Assembly (NCBI GenBank): GCA_002333425.1
Contig: DDBL01000005.1
Coordinates: 1-12,296, forward strand
DNA length: 12,296 nt
Direction: 5' to 3'
Source: Leptospiraceae bacterium UBA2033
GTDB taxonomy: Bacteria > Spirochaetota > Leptospiria > Leptospirales > Leptospiraceae
Shown here: one piece after another, positions 5,907-12,296 of the stretch
Position numbering within the stretch: position 1 is the stretch's first letter
How the letters are laid out: each line of letters opens with the position of its first letter
Position numbers and translations under genes: made by a program
Notes under the pieces: generated by a model
What the model was told of the DNA's origin: nothing
What the model saw: the letters and a program-made list of their open reading frames with translations, nothing else
Databases searched by the model: none

Positions 5907-7906
5907 AAAAATCTTTTCCATTTATTATCTATATATTTTTTTTATTTTTTACAAGTAATTTATTATCGGAGGATAACAAGAATAATTCTCATTTTGAAAT
6001 TATGGATCCAGATAAACTTTATTCCTTATATGGAGATTGGAAGTTAAGTCACAAAAAAGAGGAACAGTTTAGGCTAAGAGAATTTGATGATTCAAAGTGG
6101 GAATCATTTTTGGTTCCATCTATTTGGATGAATCGAAATCGTGTGGAAGTTTTTGGTTGGTATCGAGTGCATCTTTATATAAGTGATTCGTTGCGAGATG
6201 TTGATTTAGGATTTATTTCTTCCAATATTCTAGAAGCATCTGAAATTTATTTTAATGGAGTTATGATCGGCAAATTAGGAGTAATCGATAATAATGGAAA
6301 ACTTATAAAGAGTAATCCTAAGTATGACTATTTTCAAGTTGATAAAAAACTAATTCACTACAACGCAGATAACGTAATAGCTATAAAACTCGCAAATTTT
6401 TATGGTGGTATGGGCGGGATGCAGCATACAAGCTATTTTGGAAATTTGGAATTATGTAAAAAGGAATTTAATCAGCATTTGATTTTTTATCCTTCTTTTG
6501 CATTTGGAATGATTGGATTAGGGATTTATCATCTTGTTATTTTTTTAAAATTTAGAAAGGATAAAACCTATCTCTATTATTCAGGAATTGTATTTTCCAT
6601 TGCATTATTTGTGATTACTGTTTTCAAATTTAATTATTGGTTTATTGAGAGTTTTTATATACAGTTTATTTTGTTTAGTTCCAGTATTGCATTTGGGGCT
6701 TTATCAGTTTATTTATTTGTCAGTTCCTTCTTTGAATACCAATTAACAAAAACTGTAAAAATAATTATTATATTCTACTTAGGATTCATTGTCCTAGAGG
6801 TGATTCCTATTTTTTTTCCTTCTTTATTTTTACTTAGGAATAAGTATTTAATTAAAATGAATATATTAGCAAACGTACTATTTGTAGTTTTCTCATGTGC
6901 ATTACTTGTTAAAGCTTTTATTGCAAAAAAAAACGGATGGAATGTGATTGCCGTTGGTACTATAATATCTGTTCCACTTTTTATTTGGGATGTGCTCAGG
7001 GCTTTAGATATATTTCCTCAAAAAAATTGGTTTATCATTGAGAATTGCCTTGTCATTACAATTACTTTTGCTGTTGCACTTTCCAAAAAATATTCAGTTG
7101 AATACGAAAAATTATTGGAAGTTGAAAAGGAGTATGCGAAAGATCTTACATTAGAAGTTAAGGATAAGACTGATAATCTGCTTAGAACAAATGAAGAACT
7201 AAAAAAAGCAAATGAATTAAAAAATAAACTATTTAGCACAATCTCACAATCATTACGAAATCCATTAGAAATGTTAGATGAAGTAATACATTTATTTAAC
7301 AATAAAAAATATACCAGAGCAGATTTGAAAAAATACTTTGTAAACTTAAATGAAAATTTAAGAAGAAATAGATTTCTTTTGGAAAACTTATTGAATTGGT
7401 CTTACTCACAATTGGAAAATAAAGGTAATGTGATATTGACTCGTTTAGATTTGATTCCTATTTTGGAAGATTCGATTCTTTTTTTTCAAGCAGATGCAAA
7501 AAGTAAGTCCATAGAAATTTTATCCTATTTGAATTCCTCTGCGTACGTATATGCAAATCAAAATATGTTGCGGCTAATTTTTATTAATCTACTTTCTAAT
7601 GCGATCAAGTTCACACCTAGAAATGGTACAATATTAATCGAGTTAAAAAGTCAAAAGCCTTATATTTCTGTTGAAATTGCAGACTCTGGAATTGGAATTT
7701 CCAAAGATGTCTTAGAATCAATTCAGATAAAAAATGAATTAGTTTCTACTCTTGGTACTGAGAAAGAAAAAGGTACTGGGCTAGGTCTTAAAATTACCAA
7801 AGACTTTATTGACAAAGTAGGGGGTATATTCCTTTTAGAAACAGAAACGAATTTTGGAACAAGAGTAAAGGTTAAACTAAAAACAAATTACAATGGAAAA
7901 AATTAA
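5903..7906 (+). CDS. 7TMR-DISM sensor kinase paralogue lacking the phospho-acceptor His (H449Q-type pseudo-HisKA)
   Basis: A 667-residue membrane protein, the same length as the preceding kinase and aligning with it with no apparent gap. Signal peptide at 1-22; jelly-roll domain (about 38-185; LYGDWKL, FDDSKWE, VPSIW); seven hydrophobic segments (about 193-395); coiled coil (about 398-440); HisKA-like region; HATPase_c. The ATP-binding motifs look functional: N562 and N566, G1 box DSGIG at 594-598, G2 box GTGLG at 624-628. The phosphorylation motif does not: where the first kinase reads SHDLRSPL, this one reads SQSLRNPL. Q449 (codon CAA, 7247-7249) replaces the His and S450 replaces the acidic residue needed for catalysis. 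It therefore cannot autophosphorylate by the usual route. It may pair with the first kinase through the similar helical hairpin, phosphorylating it in trans or modulating it. Relaxed selection on a duplicate is the alternative, but the open frame and intact ATP site argue against simple decay. The stop overlaps the regulator start by 14 bases. Confidence 0.9.
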   Translation: MKKSFPFIIYIFFLFFTSNLLSEDNKNNSHFEIMDPDKLYSLYGDWKLSHKKEEQFRLREFDDSKWESFLVPSIWMNRNRVEVFGWYRVHLYISDSLRDVDLGFISSNILEASEIYFNGVMIGKLGVIDNNGKLIKSNPKYDYFQVDKKLIHYNADNVIAIKLANFYGGMGGMQHTSYFGNLELCKKEFNQHLIFYPSFAFGMIGLGIYHLVIFLKFRKDKTYLYYSGIVFSIALFVITVFKFNYWFIESFYIQFILFSSSIAFGALSVYLFVSSFFEYQLTKTVKIIIIFYLGFIVLEVIPIFFPSLFLLRNKYLIKMNILANVLFVVFSCALLVKAFIAKKNGWNVIAVGTIISVPLFIWDVLRALDIFPQKNWFIIENCLVITITFAVALSKKYSVEYEKLLEVEKEYAKDLTLEVKDKTDNLLRTNEELKKANELKNKLFSTISQSLRNPLEMLDEVIHLFNNKKYTRADLKKYFVNLNENLRRNRFLLENLLNWSYSQLENKGNVILTRLDLIPILEDSILFFQADAKSKSIEILSYLNSSAYVYANQNMLRLIFINLLSNAIKFTPRNGTILIELKSQKPYISVEIADSGIGISKDVLESIQIKNELVSTLGTEKEKGTGLGLKITKDFIDKVGGIFLLETETNFGTRVKVKLKTNYNGKN

Positions 7907-8519
7907 AATTTTAATACTAGATGACCATGAAGTATTTTTAGACGGGATGAAATTTGCTCTTACTGAAAAAGAAGATTTTGTAGTTGATACGGTTTTGACT
8001 GAGTCTATGTTTATGGAATATCTGGGAAGACAAGACTATCAGATTTTTATTTTAGATTTTATGATTCCTGGAACGAACACTCTTGATTTGATTTCAAACA
8101 TTCGAATCCAAAAACCAAAATCAAAAATAATTGTGTTATCCTCTCTCAAAGAAAAAAAATTATTTACCACTCTCAAAGAAAAGAATGTAAATGGATACAT
8201 ATTCAAATCAGAAGCCAAACAGGTTATCAAAGACGCCATTCAGAAAATACTAAAAGGCGAAGAGTTCTATTCACAGCTTGGTGATCTTGAATTAGAAAGA
8301 TTTGAGAGTTCCACAGATCCATTTGAAACGTTAACCGAAAAAGAGTTGGAGATAGTGCGCAATATTGCAAAAGGACTTCGCAATAAACAAATCGCAGAAG
8401 AATTAAAAATTTCATCGCGTACAGTAGAAGCACATAAAAGAAATATTGATATGAAACTTGGTCGAATTCCAAAAGCACAACTAAAAAATTTAGCTCTAAA
8501 ATGGAAATTAGTGGGGTAA
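7893..8519 (+). CDS. NarL/FixJ-family response regulator (receiver plus LuxR-type DNA-binding domain)
   Basis: A 208-residue cytosolic transcription regulator, normal length for the family. The receiver (about 4-120) has the acidic pocket D10-D11, phospho-acceptor D55 (ILDFMIPG), switch Ser in VLSS at 81-84 and conserved K105 (GYIFKSEA). The C-terminal LuxR-type helix-turn-helix (about 147-205) begins LTEKELEIV and has the recognition helix region ISSRTVEAHKRNI at 173-185. It should be phosphorylated by the upstream kinase and bind target promoters as a dimer. It starts inside the end of the second kinase gene (14-base overlap). The nearest AAAGG is more than 20 bases upstream, so translation probably depends on coupling. 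NarL-type regulators more often partner HisKA_3-type kinases; here the kinases are HisKA type. Target genes are not visible; no operator was identified. Confidence 0.92.
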   Translation: MEKIKILILDDHEVFLDGMKFALTEKEDFVVDTVLTESMFMEYLGRQDYQIFILDFMIPGTNTLDLISNIRIQKPKSKIIVLSSLKEKKLFTTLKEKNVNGYIFKSEAKQVIKDAIQKILKGEEFYSQLGDLELERFESSTDPFETLTEKELEIVRNIAKGLRNKQIAEELKISSRTVEAHKRNIDMKLGRIPKAQLKNLALKWKLVG

Positions 8520-8547
8520 TTTTTAAGTATCCGCTACGTTATGAATG

Positions 8548-9078
8548 TTAATTAAACAAATCCTTTAAAACAAGAGAAAATCCTTTCATCCAATCACCAG
8601 GAGTAATTGTATCTTCGATATGAAATGTTCGAGCAGTGTTGTCTGGAAAATAAACTTGGATACTTTTTCTTGCAGGATAAACCAACCAAACCTCACGAGC
8701 GCCAAATTGTAAGTAATCCTCCACTTTTGTGAGAAGTTTGTTGATGTCATTTCCGTCAGAAACTATTTCCACCATAAGCGGAAGAGAACGAGTAGGAATT
8801 TCTTCTTCTGGTAGTCTAGTATCCGACCAAGCTAGATCATAGCAGTAACGAACATCTTCCGCAAATTTGATTCCACCTTCGCCGCCGTAAACTGCTCCTT
8901 TGCAGGAAGAATCTATCCAATTTTGAATCTTCGCTCCTATTCTCATTAAAATTCTAGCGTGGTTTGGTTTGGTGTATGTCATTTCTAAAGGCTCTCCTTT
9001 ATAAAGTTCAAAACGTTCCCACTTAGCTGGGTTCGCTTCCATTTCGGCTACAGTTAATTTAGTCAGAGTTGTTTCCAT
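8548..9078 (-). CDS. Uma2-family (DUF820) restriction-endonuclease-fold protein
   Basis: A 176-residue cytosolic protein of normal Uma2 length. The family has a PD-(D/E)XK nuclease-like core and is often present in many copies in cyanobacteria and Leptospira; cellular function is poorly known. Family features: an N-terminal LTVAEMEA segment, the GGEGGIKF strand (65-72), D81 (YDLAWSDTRLP, where most members read PD), E104 in LMVEIVSD, K118 in the LLTKVEDYLQFG helix, and REVWLVYP at 128-135. D81, E104 and K118 are the probable metal-site residues by analogy. The start is firm: AAGGTGA (9083-9089 on the complement) lies 4 bases before the ATG. It begins 31 bases after the acyltransferase gene on the same strand and may share its transcript. 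It converges with the kinase operon, with only 28 bases between stops and no clear terminator. Confidence 0.82.
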   Translation of the reverse strand: METTLTKLTVAEMEANPAKWERFELYKGEPLEMTYTKPNHARILMRIGAKIQNWIDSSCKGAVYGGEGGIKFAEDVRYCYDLAWSDTRLPEEEIPTRSLPLMVEIVSDGNDINKLLTKVEDYLQFGAREVWLVYPARKSIQVYFPDNTARTFHIEDTITPGDWMKGFSLVLKDLFN

Positions 9079-9109
9079 AGAGTCACCTTAATAGCAAAGA
9101 AATTTTATG

Positions 9110-10360
9110 TCAAAACTTATATTCTTCTGGGAAAAGTCGTTCCGAGAGTTGTACTTCGCGGTCGAGTAGTTTTTGAATTTCTTCTCTTAGTCTTGCGGTT
9201 AAACTTTCCACAGTTCCCTTTTTATCTTTTTTGTAGTTTGCATAGTATTCGGAAATTTTGAAATCCGGCGCAAAATGCACGTAAGCCTTTTGAGGACGTT
9301 GGTAGGTATAACCAATTAACTCACTTTCAAAACGATAGATCCATTCGTAAATTCTTTCCGCAGAAGGAAAACTGGTTAGGTATTCTGTTTTGATAGAAAT
9401 AAAATCATAAGCACGTTGGCAGTATTTACGTCCCCATTTTGCTTTGTCGAGTGAGGGAAGTTCGCCTTTGGGATCAGGAACTCCTACAAATACCATTTCA
9501 AATGTAGAAAGAATTTTTCTGAGTTTGTCAATGGCGTGGTCTTCTTTGTTGTATTTTTTTAAGGCAGTAGTTTCGGCAACTATATCCAAAATCCTGTGTC
9601 TCAAAGCACCAATGCGATAGTCGAAAGTTTGTGATTCGTCGGGGATAATACCGAATTGTTTCTCGGCACGCTCTACTAAACGTTTTCCAATGGAGAGAAG
9701 TCTATGCACAATGTCTTTTCCTTTTTTGGAAATGCCTAAACGTTTTTCCATTACTTCCAGGGACTTATCTACATCTTTACGAATTTCTTCTTTGGTTCCT
9801 GACATTCTATACTTGATAAATGCGGGTAATACTGTTATGTCGGCAGACGAATCTGTTTTAATTGCATCTTCGTATCCCCAAAATCCTAACTGAGAAACAC
9901 CAGATTGAAAGGGAAGAAGGTTGTCATTTTCCGCTCCCGTTGGCTCTCCCTCCGGGAATAATACCAATTTGCCCCCTGGCTTTGCTAAAATGGATCGAGT
10001 TGTTTTTAGAGATTCTCTGTCAGTTGCCCCGGCAATTACAGAGAAGGCTCCTATATTTTGAATTAGATTTCCCACAACTCCATTTCCCCAATCAAATACT
10101 TCGCGGGATGCCATATAATGAAACCTAGAATACATATGATTTCCAACTATATAGGAAATGGGAGGTTCTTTAGTAGTTGGATGATTGGAAATATAAATGA
10201 GTCGTTCATTTTTGTATTTTTTGAGTTTTTCTTTGTCCAATTCGGAAATTACTACTTCGTCTACATTGTTTACACCTTTCATGAGGACTTTTAGGGCATT
10301 GTCCATAAACCACATTAAAGGATAATTGTGAATAGGGGGAATAAATGATTCAGTTGACAT
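9110..10360 (-). CDS. PlsC/LPLAT-type acyltransferase (1-acyl-glycerol-3-phosphate acyltransferase-like) with an HX4E box
   Basis: A 416-residue protein with the lysophospholipid acyltransferase fold in its first ~200 residues and a long, charged, mostly helical C-terminal half of unknown role. Such enzymes transfer an acyl chain to a lysophospholipid or related acceptor at the inner membrane. Motif I reads NHPTTKEP at 59-66: H60 is the catalytic His, but the partner at the Asp position of HX4D is Glu (E65). Motif II may be AFSVIAGATDRE at 105-116, motif III is FPEGEPTG at 135-142, and motif IV is the hydrophobic VLPAFI after D174-I175. The protein is longer than PlsC (about 240-250 residues). 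There is no strong membrane segment and no Shine-Dalgarno site before the ATG. The true acceptor is unknown. The Uma2 gene follows on the same strand; a palindromic repeat and the methyltransferase gene lie upstream, divergent. Confidence 0.78.
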   Translation of the reverse strand: MSTESFIPPIHNYPLMWFMDNALKVLMKGVNNVDEVVISELDKEKLKKYKNERLIYISNHPTTKEPPISYIVGNHMYSRFHYMASREVFDWGNGVVGNLIQNIGAFSVIAGATDRESLKTTRSILAKPGGKLVLFPEGEPTGAENDNLLPFQSGVSQLGFWGYEDAIKTDSSADITVLPAFIKYRMSGTKEEIRKDVDKSLEVMEKRLGISKKGKDIVHRLLSIGKRLVERAEKQFGIIPDESQTFDYRIGALRHRILDIVAETTALKKYNKEDHAIDKLRKILSTFEMVFVGVPDPKGELPSLDKAKWGRKYCQRAYDFISIKTEYLTSFPSAERIYEWIYRFESELIGYTYQRPQKAYVHFAPDFKISEYYANYKKDKKGTVESLTARLREEIQKLLDREVQLSERLFPEEYKF

Positions 10361-10422
10361 ATAGCAAGGCTACAGAATTTATCAAATAGAACAAGAAAAA
10401 ATTATTATTAAGTTGTATGTAA

Positions 10423-10569
10423 TTGCCACAGAGGCACGGAGACACAGAGGGATTTAGGGATTGAGTTTTTTTCTCGCAAGAACTAAATTGGTTGCGTCTC
10501 CTAAAACCGATAAGCGTGAGGAAAATGGAAAATTGAATGATTCTCTGTGTCTCGGTGCCTCTGTGGCAA
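10423..10569. repeat. 147-bp palindromic intergenic element (CACAGAG type, best preserved copy)
   Basis: Arms 10423-10449 and 10543-10569 are reverse complements at 26 of 27 positions (begin TTGCCACAGAGGCACGGAG), enclosing 93 bases. The inside has no open frame; a weak internal pairing of CTCGC with GCGTGAG is possible. The element lies between the 5' ends of two divergent genes, so it cannot be a terminator for either, and it separates or contains their promoters. The same arm sequence recurs at 1701-1767 and 3326-3352. Confidence 0.85.
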
Positions 10570-10598
10570 AATAGCTATTTTATATTTAGAAGGTGATT

Positions 10599-11360
10599 AT
10601 GGCATTAATTGAAGAGTTTGAAAAACAGGGTTCGTTTTTATTTCGTTGGAGATCTTACGTTCCTTCGGTGATTTTGGTTTTGTCGTTTTTTTTTATTTCG
10701 GCATATAAATATCCAGATGGGGATTATAACCAACATTTGATTTATTTGGGTGTATGTTTTTTAGTGAGTTTGTTTGGACTATTTATTCGTTGTTTTACAA
10801 TTGGGTATGCCCCTGAAAAAACATCTGGACGAAATACAAAACAACAAGTAGCGGAGACTGTAAACCAAACAGGAATTTATTCCTTGATTCGACATCCCTT
10901 GTATGTAGGAAACTTTTTTATGTTTGCGGGTATCGCACTGTTAACCAAAAGTTTGTCTTTTGTAATTATTTTCTTTTTTATTTATTGGTTTTATTATGAA
11001 AGAATTATGTTTACTGAAGAACAATTTTTACGCGGAAAATTTAGCACCAAATACTTAACTTGGGCAAATCGAACTCCAGCCCTAATTCCAAGATTCAAAG
11101 ATTATAAAAAACCAGAAGTGAGTTTCTCTGTTCGTAATATTTTAAAAAGAGAGTATCCGAGTCTATTTGGTATTATCCTCATGTTTGTATTCTATGATAT
11201 TATCATCATGTACTACAACGAACCTGGAGTCTTTGAAAAAGGTTTTCCCGAATTTCTAAAACCAATCCAGATTTACTCTGCCATCGCTGGAATTGTATTT
11301 TATATCATCGTGAGGATAATCGTAAAATTCACTAAGTGGTTACATGTAGAGGGGCGTTGA
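10599..11360 (+). CDS. ICMT/PEMT-type integral membrane methyltransferase
   Basis: A 253-residue membrane protein with about five hydrophobic segments. This family uses S-adenosylmethionine to methylate membrane-embedded acceptors: prenylcysteine, phosphatidylethanolamine or, in Leptospira, lipid A 1-phosphate (LmtA). The cofactor motif is visible as LIRHPLYVGN (about 96-105, core R98-H99-P100) and the second motif as ERIMFTEEQFL (about 134-144), followed by KF..KYLTWANRTPALIP. The segment APEKTSGRNTKQ at 71-82 is shared by a bacterial subgroup of unproven substrate. A C-terminal extension with two more hydrophobic stretches follows (about 187-250). I chose ATG at 10599, with AAGG (10590-10593) 5 bases upstream; the in-frame GTG at 10593 would overlap that ribosome site. 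Lipid A or phospholipid methylation is an inference from family and likely host. Confidence 0.8.
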   Translation: MALIEEFEKQGSFLFRWRSYVPSVILVLSFFFISAYKYPDGDYNQHLIYLGVCFLVSLFGLFIRCFTIGYAPEKTSGRNTKQQVAETVNQTGIYSLIRHPLYVGNFFMFAGIALLTKSLSFVIIFFFIYWFYYERIMFTEEQFLRGKFSTKYLTWANRTPALIPRFKDYKKPEVSFSVRNILKREYPSLFGIILMFVFYDIIIMYYNEPGVFEKGFPEFLKPIQIYSAIAGIVFYIIVRIIVKFTKWLHVEGR

Positions 11361-11396
11361 GGCTTCGAATAATGCTGTCAACTTAACAGATTTTTT

Positions 11397-11512
11397 AACC
11401 ACGAAGGGCACGAAGCTCGCGAAGGATTTTATCAAAAATCTCTTTCTTTTCTTCGTGTTCTCTGTGCTTCCCCCATCGCTTTGTCGCTCTCCAGCAGCCA
11501 AGCTATGTGGTT
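11397..11512. repeat. CCACGAAGGGCACGAAG-type palindromic repeat with an interrupted right arm
   Basis: The left arm starts at 11397 (AACCACGAAGGGCACGAAG) and runs to about 11425. The right arm is split: CTTCGTGTTCTCTGTGCTTC at 11451-11470 and GTGGTT at 11507-11512. The 35 or so bases between them (about 11471-11505) are richer in C and G and do not match the left arm, as if inserted. It lies between two convergent gene ends. Confidence 0.6.
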
Positions 11513-11531
11513 AATTTTCTTTTCTTTTTCC

Positions 11532-12296
11532 TTAAATCTTCTTCATCTCAGTTACGAACGACTTATACATTTCCTTTTCTTTTAAGTCCCAGTCGATTAG
11601 ACCGAAGGCGGTTTCTGGATTCCATCGGGAATATTCTGGACCTTTGAAGTCAGTTAGAACCCAGAAATAACAATCAATTTTTTTGCTGATAGAATGAAGA
11701 TAAAGTTCTTTGTAGACTTTGCCAATTTCTGTTTGGGAAATTTTTAACCAAAGCGGGCAAATACCGATTTCACTTATGATAAATGGTTTTTTTACGTCGC
11801 GGTATTTGTGCATAAAGGAATCAATCACTCCAGCAATTGTCGGAAAATACACGTTAGCCGGTTTTTTTGCCATATAACAAATTGGATCGTAAGGATGGAA
11901 GTTATAAATATCAATGTACTGGTCTATGCCTGCGTCTATACATTCTTGGATATAGTTGATTCTTTGAAATGGGGCTATTACTCGTAAGTCGTCACCCATG
12001 AGACCGGCAAATACAGTTTTGTTTTTGGGGTTGATTTTTTTGATCAGGGGAGCGGTTTCAGCGACTAACTTTACGTATTCGCTAGGTTCAGGATTACGAA
12101 TCCAAAAACGAAGAGTGTTTGGTTCGTTCCAAATTTCCCAATTTGTAATTTGTTCTTTGTATCTGATTGCATTTCTTTCACAAAAAGCTTTGTAGTGATC
12201 GAGTGTGTCAATGGGGGATTTGAATCGAAGCGATGGAATCATACAATTGATAAAATTCCCAGGAACAAGACCTGTGAGTAGACCTAAAATTTTAAT
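11532..12296 (-). CDS. C-terminal part of a clan GH-A glycoside hydrolase-like protein (GH39/GH5-like), 5' end outside the window
   Basis: The frame is open from the window edge to TAA at 11534-11532, giving 254 visible residues. An ATG at 12242-12240 exists, but the frame continues upstream without a stop (IKILGLLTGLVPGNFINC), and that part looks like a TIM-barrel strand, so the real start lies outside. Clan GH-A signatures: WEIWNEPN (E58 of the visible part, proposed acid/base) and PFIISEIG (E176, proposed nucleophile), about 118 residues apart, plus a NFHPYDP loop between them. Such enzymes hydrolyse beta-glycosides; substrate, signal peptide and location cannot be seen. A lipopolysaccharide- or polysaccharide-related role is possible but unsupported. 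No terminator is visible; a dispersed repeat lies just downstream. Confidence 0.78.
   Translation of the reverse strand: MKILGLLTGLVPGNFINCMIPSLRFKSPIDTLDHYKAFCERNAIRYKEQITNWEIWNEPNTLRFWIRNPEPSEYVKLVAETAPLIKKINPKNKTVFAGLMGDDLRVIAPFQRINYIQECIDAGIDQYIDIYNFHPYDPICYMAKKPANVYFPTIAGVIDSFMHKYRDVKKPFIISEIGICPLWLKISQTEIGKVYKELYLHSISKKIDCYFWVLTDFKGPEYSRWNPETAFGLIDWDLKEKEMYKSFVTEMKKI

Noticed and set aside
7018..7302. 94-codon minus-strand frame inside the second kinase
   Set aside because: Ser/Phe/Asn-rich antisense of a coiled-coil region; no ribosome site.
5903..7906. Second kinase as a pseudogene
   Set aside because: The frame is complete, the ATP-binding boxes are intact and the gene stays coupled to the regulator; loss of His alone does not make it a pseudogene.
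8520..8547. Bidirectional terminator between the regulator and Uma2 genes
   Set aside because: The 28-base gap shows no stem followed by a T-run on either strand.
9690..10128. Plus-strand open frames inside the acyltransferase gene
   Set aside because: Shadows of a well-supported gene; no family resemblance.
11375..11396. CTGT...ACAG hairpin followed by ATTTTTT after the methyltransferase gene
   Set aside because: The stem is only 4 bp, too weak to call a terminator, though the T-run position fits.

Overview
The window looks like chromosomal DNA of a spirochaete, most likely Leptospira or a close relative. This rests on content, not a database hit: AT-rich genes, a histidine kinase pair with a 7TMR-DISM membrane receptor (a design expanded in Leptospira), Uma2 and HIT proteins, weak or absent Shine-Dalgarno sites, TTG starts, and dispersed palindromes of the CACAGAGGCACGGAG and CCACGAAGGGCACGAAG types between genes.

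Layout. Positions 1-249 hold the C-terminal end of an unidentified hydrophilic protein (+). An interleaved pair of inverted repeats follows (243-335); one of them looks like the terminator of the organophosphate:phosphate antiporter gene at 363-1640 (-). A palindromic repeat separates that gene from a HIT nucleotide hydrolase/transferase (1840-2361, -). An EamA/DMT exporter (2459-3319, +) diverges from it and is followed by a second, smaller HIT protein (3381-3797, +).

The centre (3903-8519, +) is a compact, very AT-rich three-gene signalling operon. It encodes two paralogous 667-residue sensor kinases and a NarL/FixJ-type response regulator. Each kinase has a signal peptide, a jelly-roll sensor domain, a seven-helix 7TMR-DISM bundle, a coiled coil, a HisKA domain and an HATPase domain. 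The genes overlap by 4 and 14 bases. The two kinases align without gaps as far as I can see, but the second has Gln in place of the phospho-accepting His (position 449) and Ser in place of the next acidic residue, while its ATP-binding boxes are intact. This suggests a canonical kinase working with a His-less partner, possibly as a heterodimer. It is the most interesting feature of the window.

The right-hand part holds a Uma2-type nuclease-fold protein (8548-9078, -) downstream of an LPLAT/PlsC-type acyltransferase with an unusual HX4E box (9110-10360, -). Beyond a 147-bp palindromic element lies an ICMT/PEMT-type membrane methyltransferase (10599-11360, +). After another repeat comes the C-terminal part of a clan GH-A glycoside hydrolase-like protein (11532-12296, -) whose start lies outside the window. 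Acyltransferase and methyltransferase both suggest envelope lipid metabolism, but they are divergently transcribed and no joint role is shown. No intergenic gap exceeds 300 bases, and I found no tRNA, rRNA, CRISPR array or transposase.
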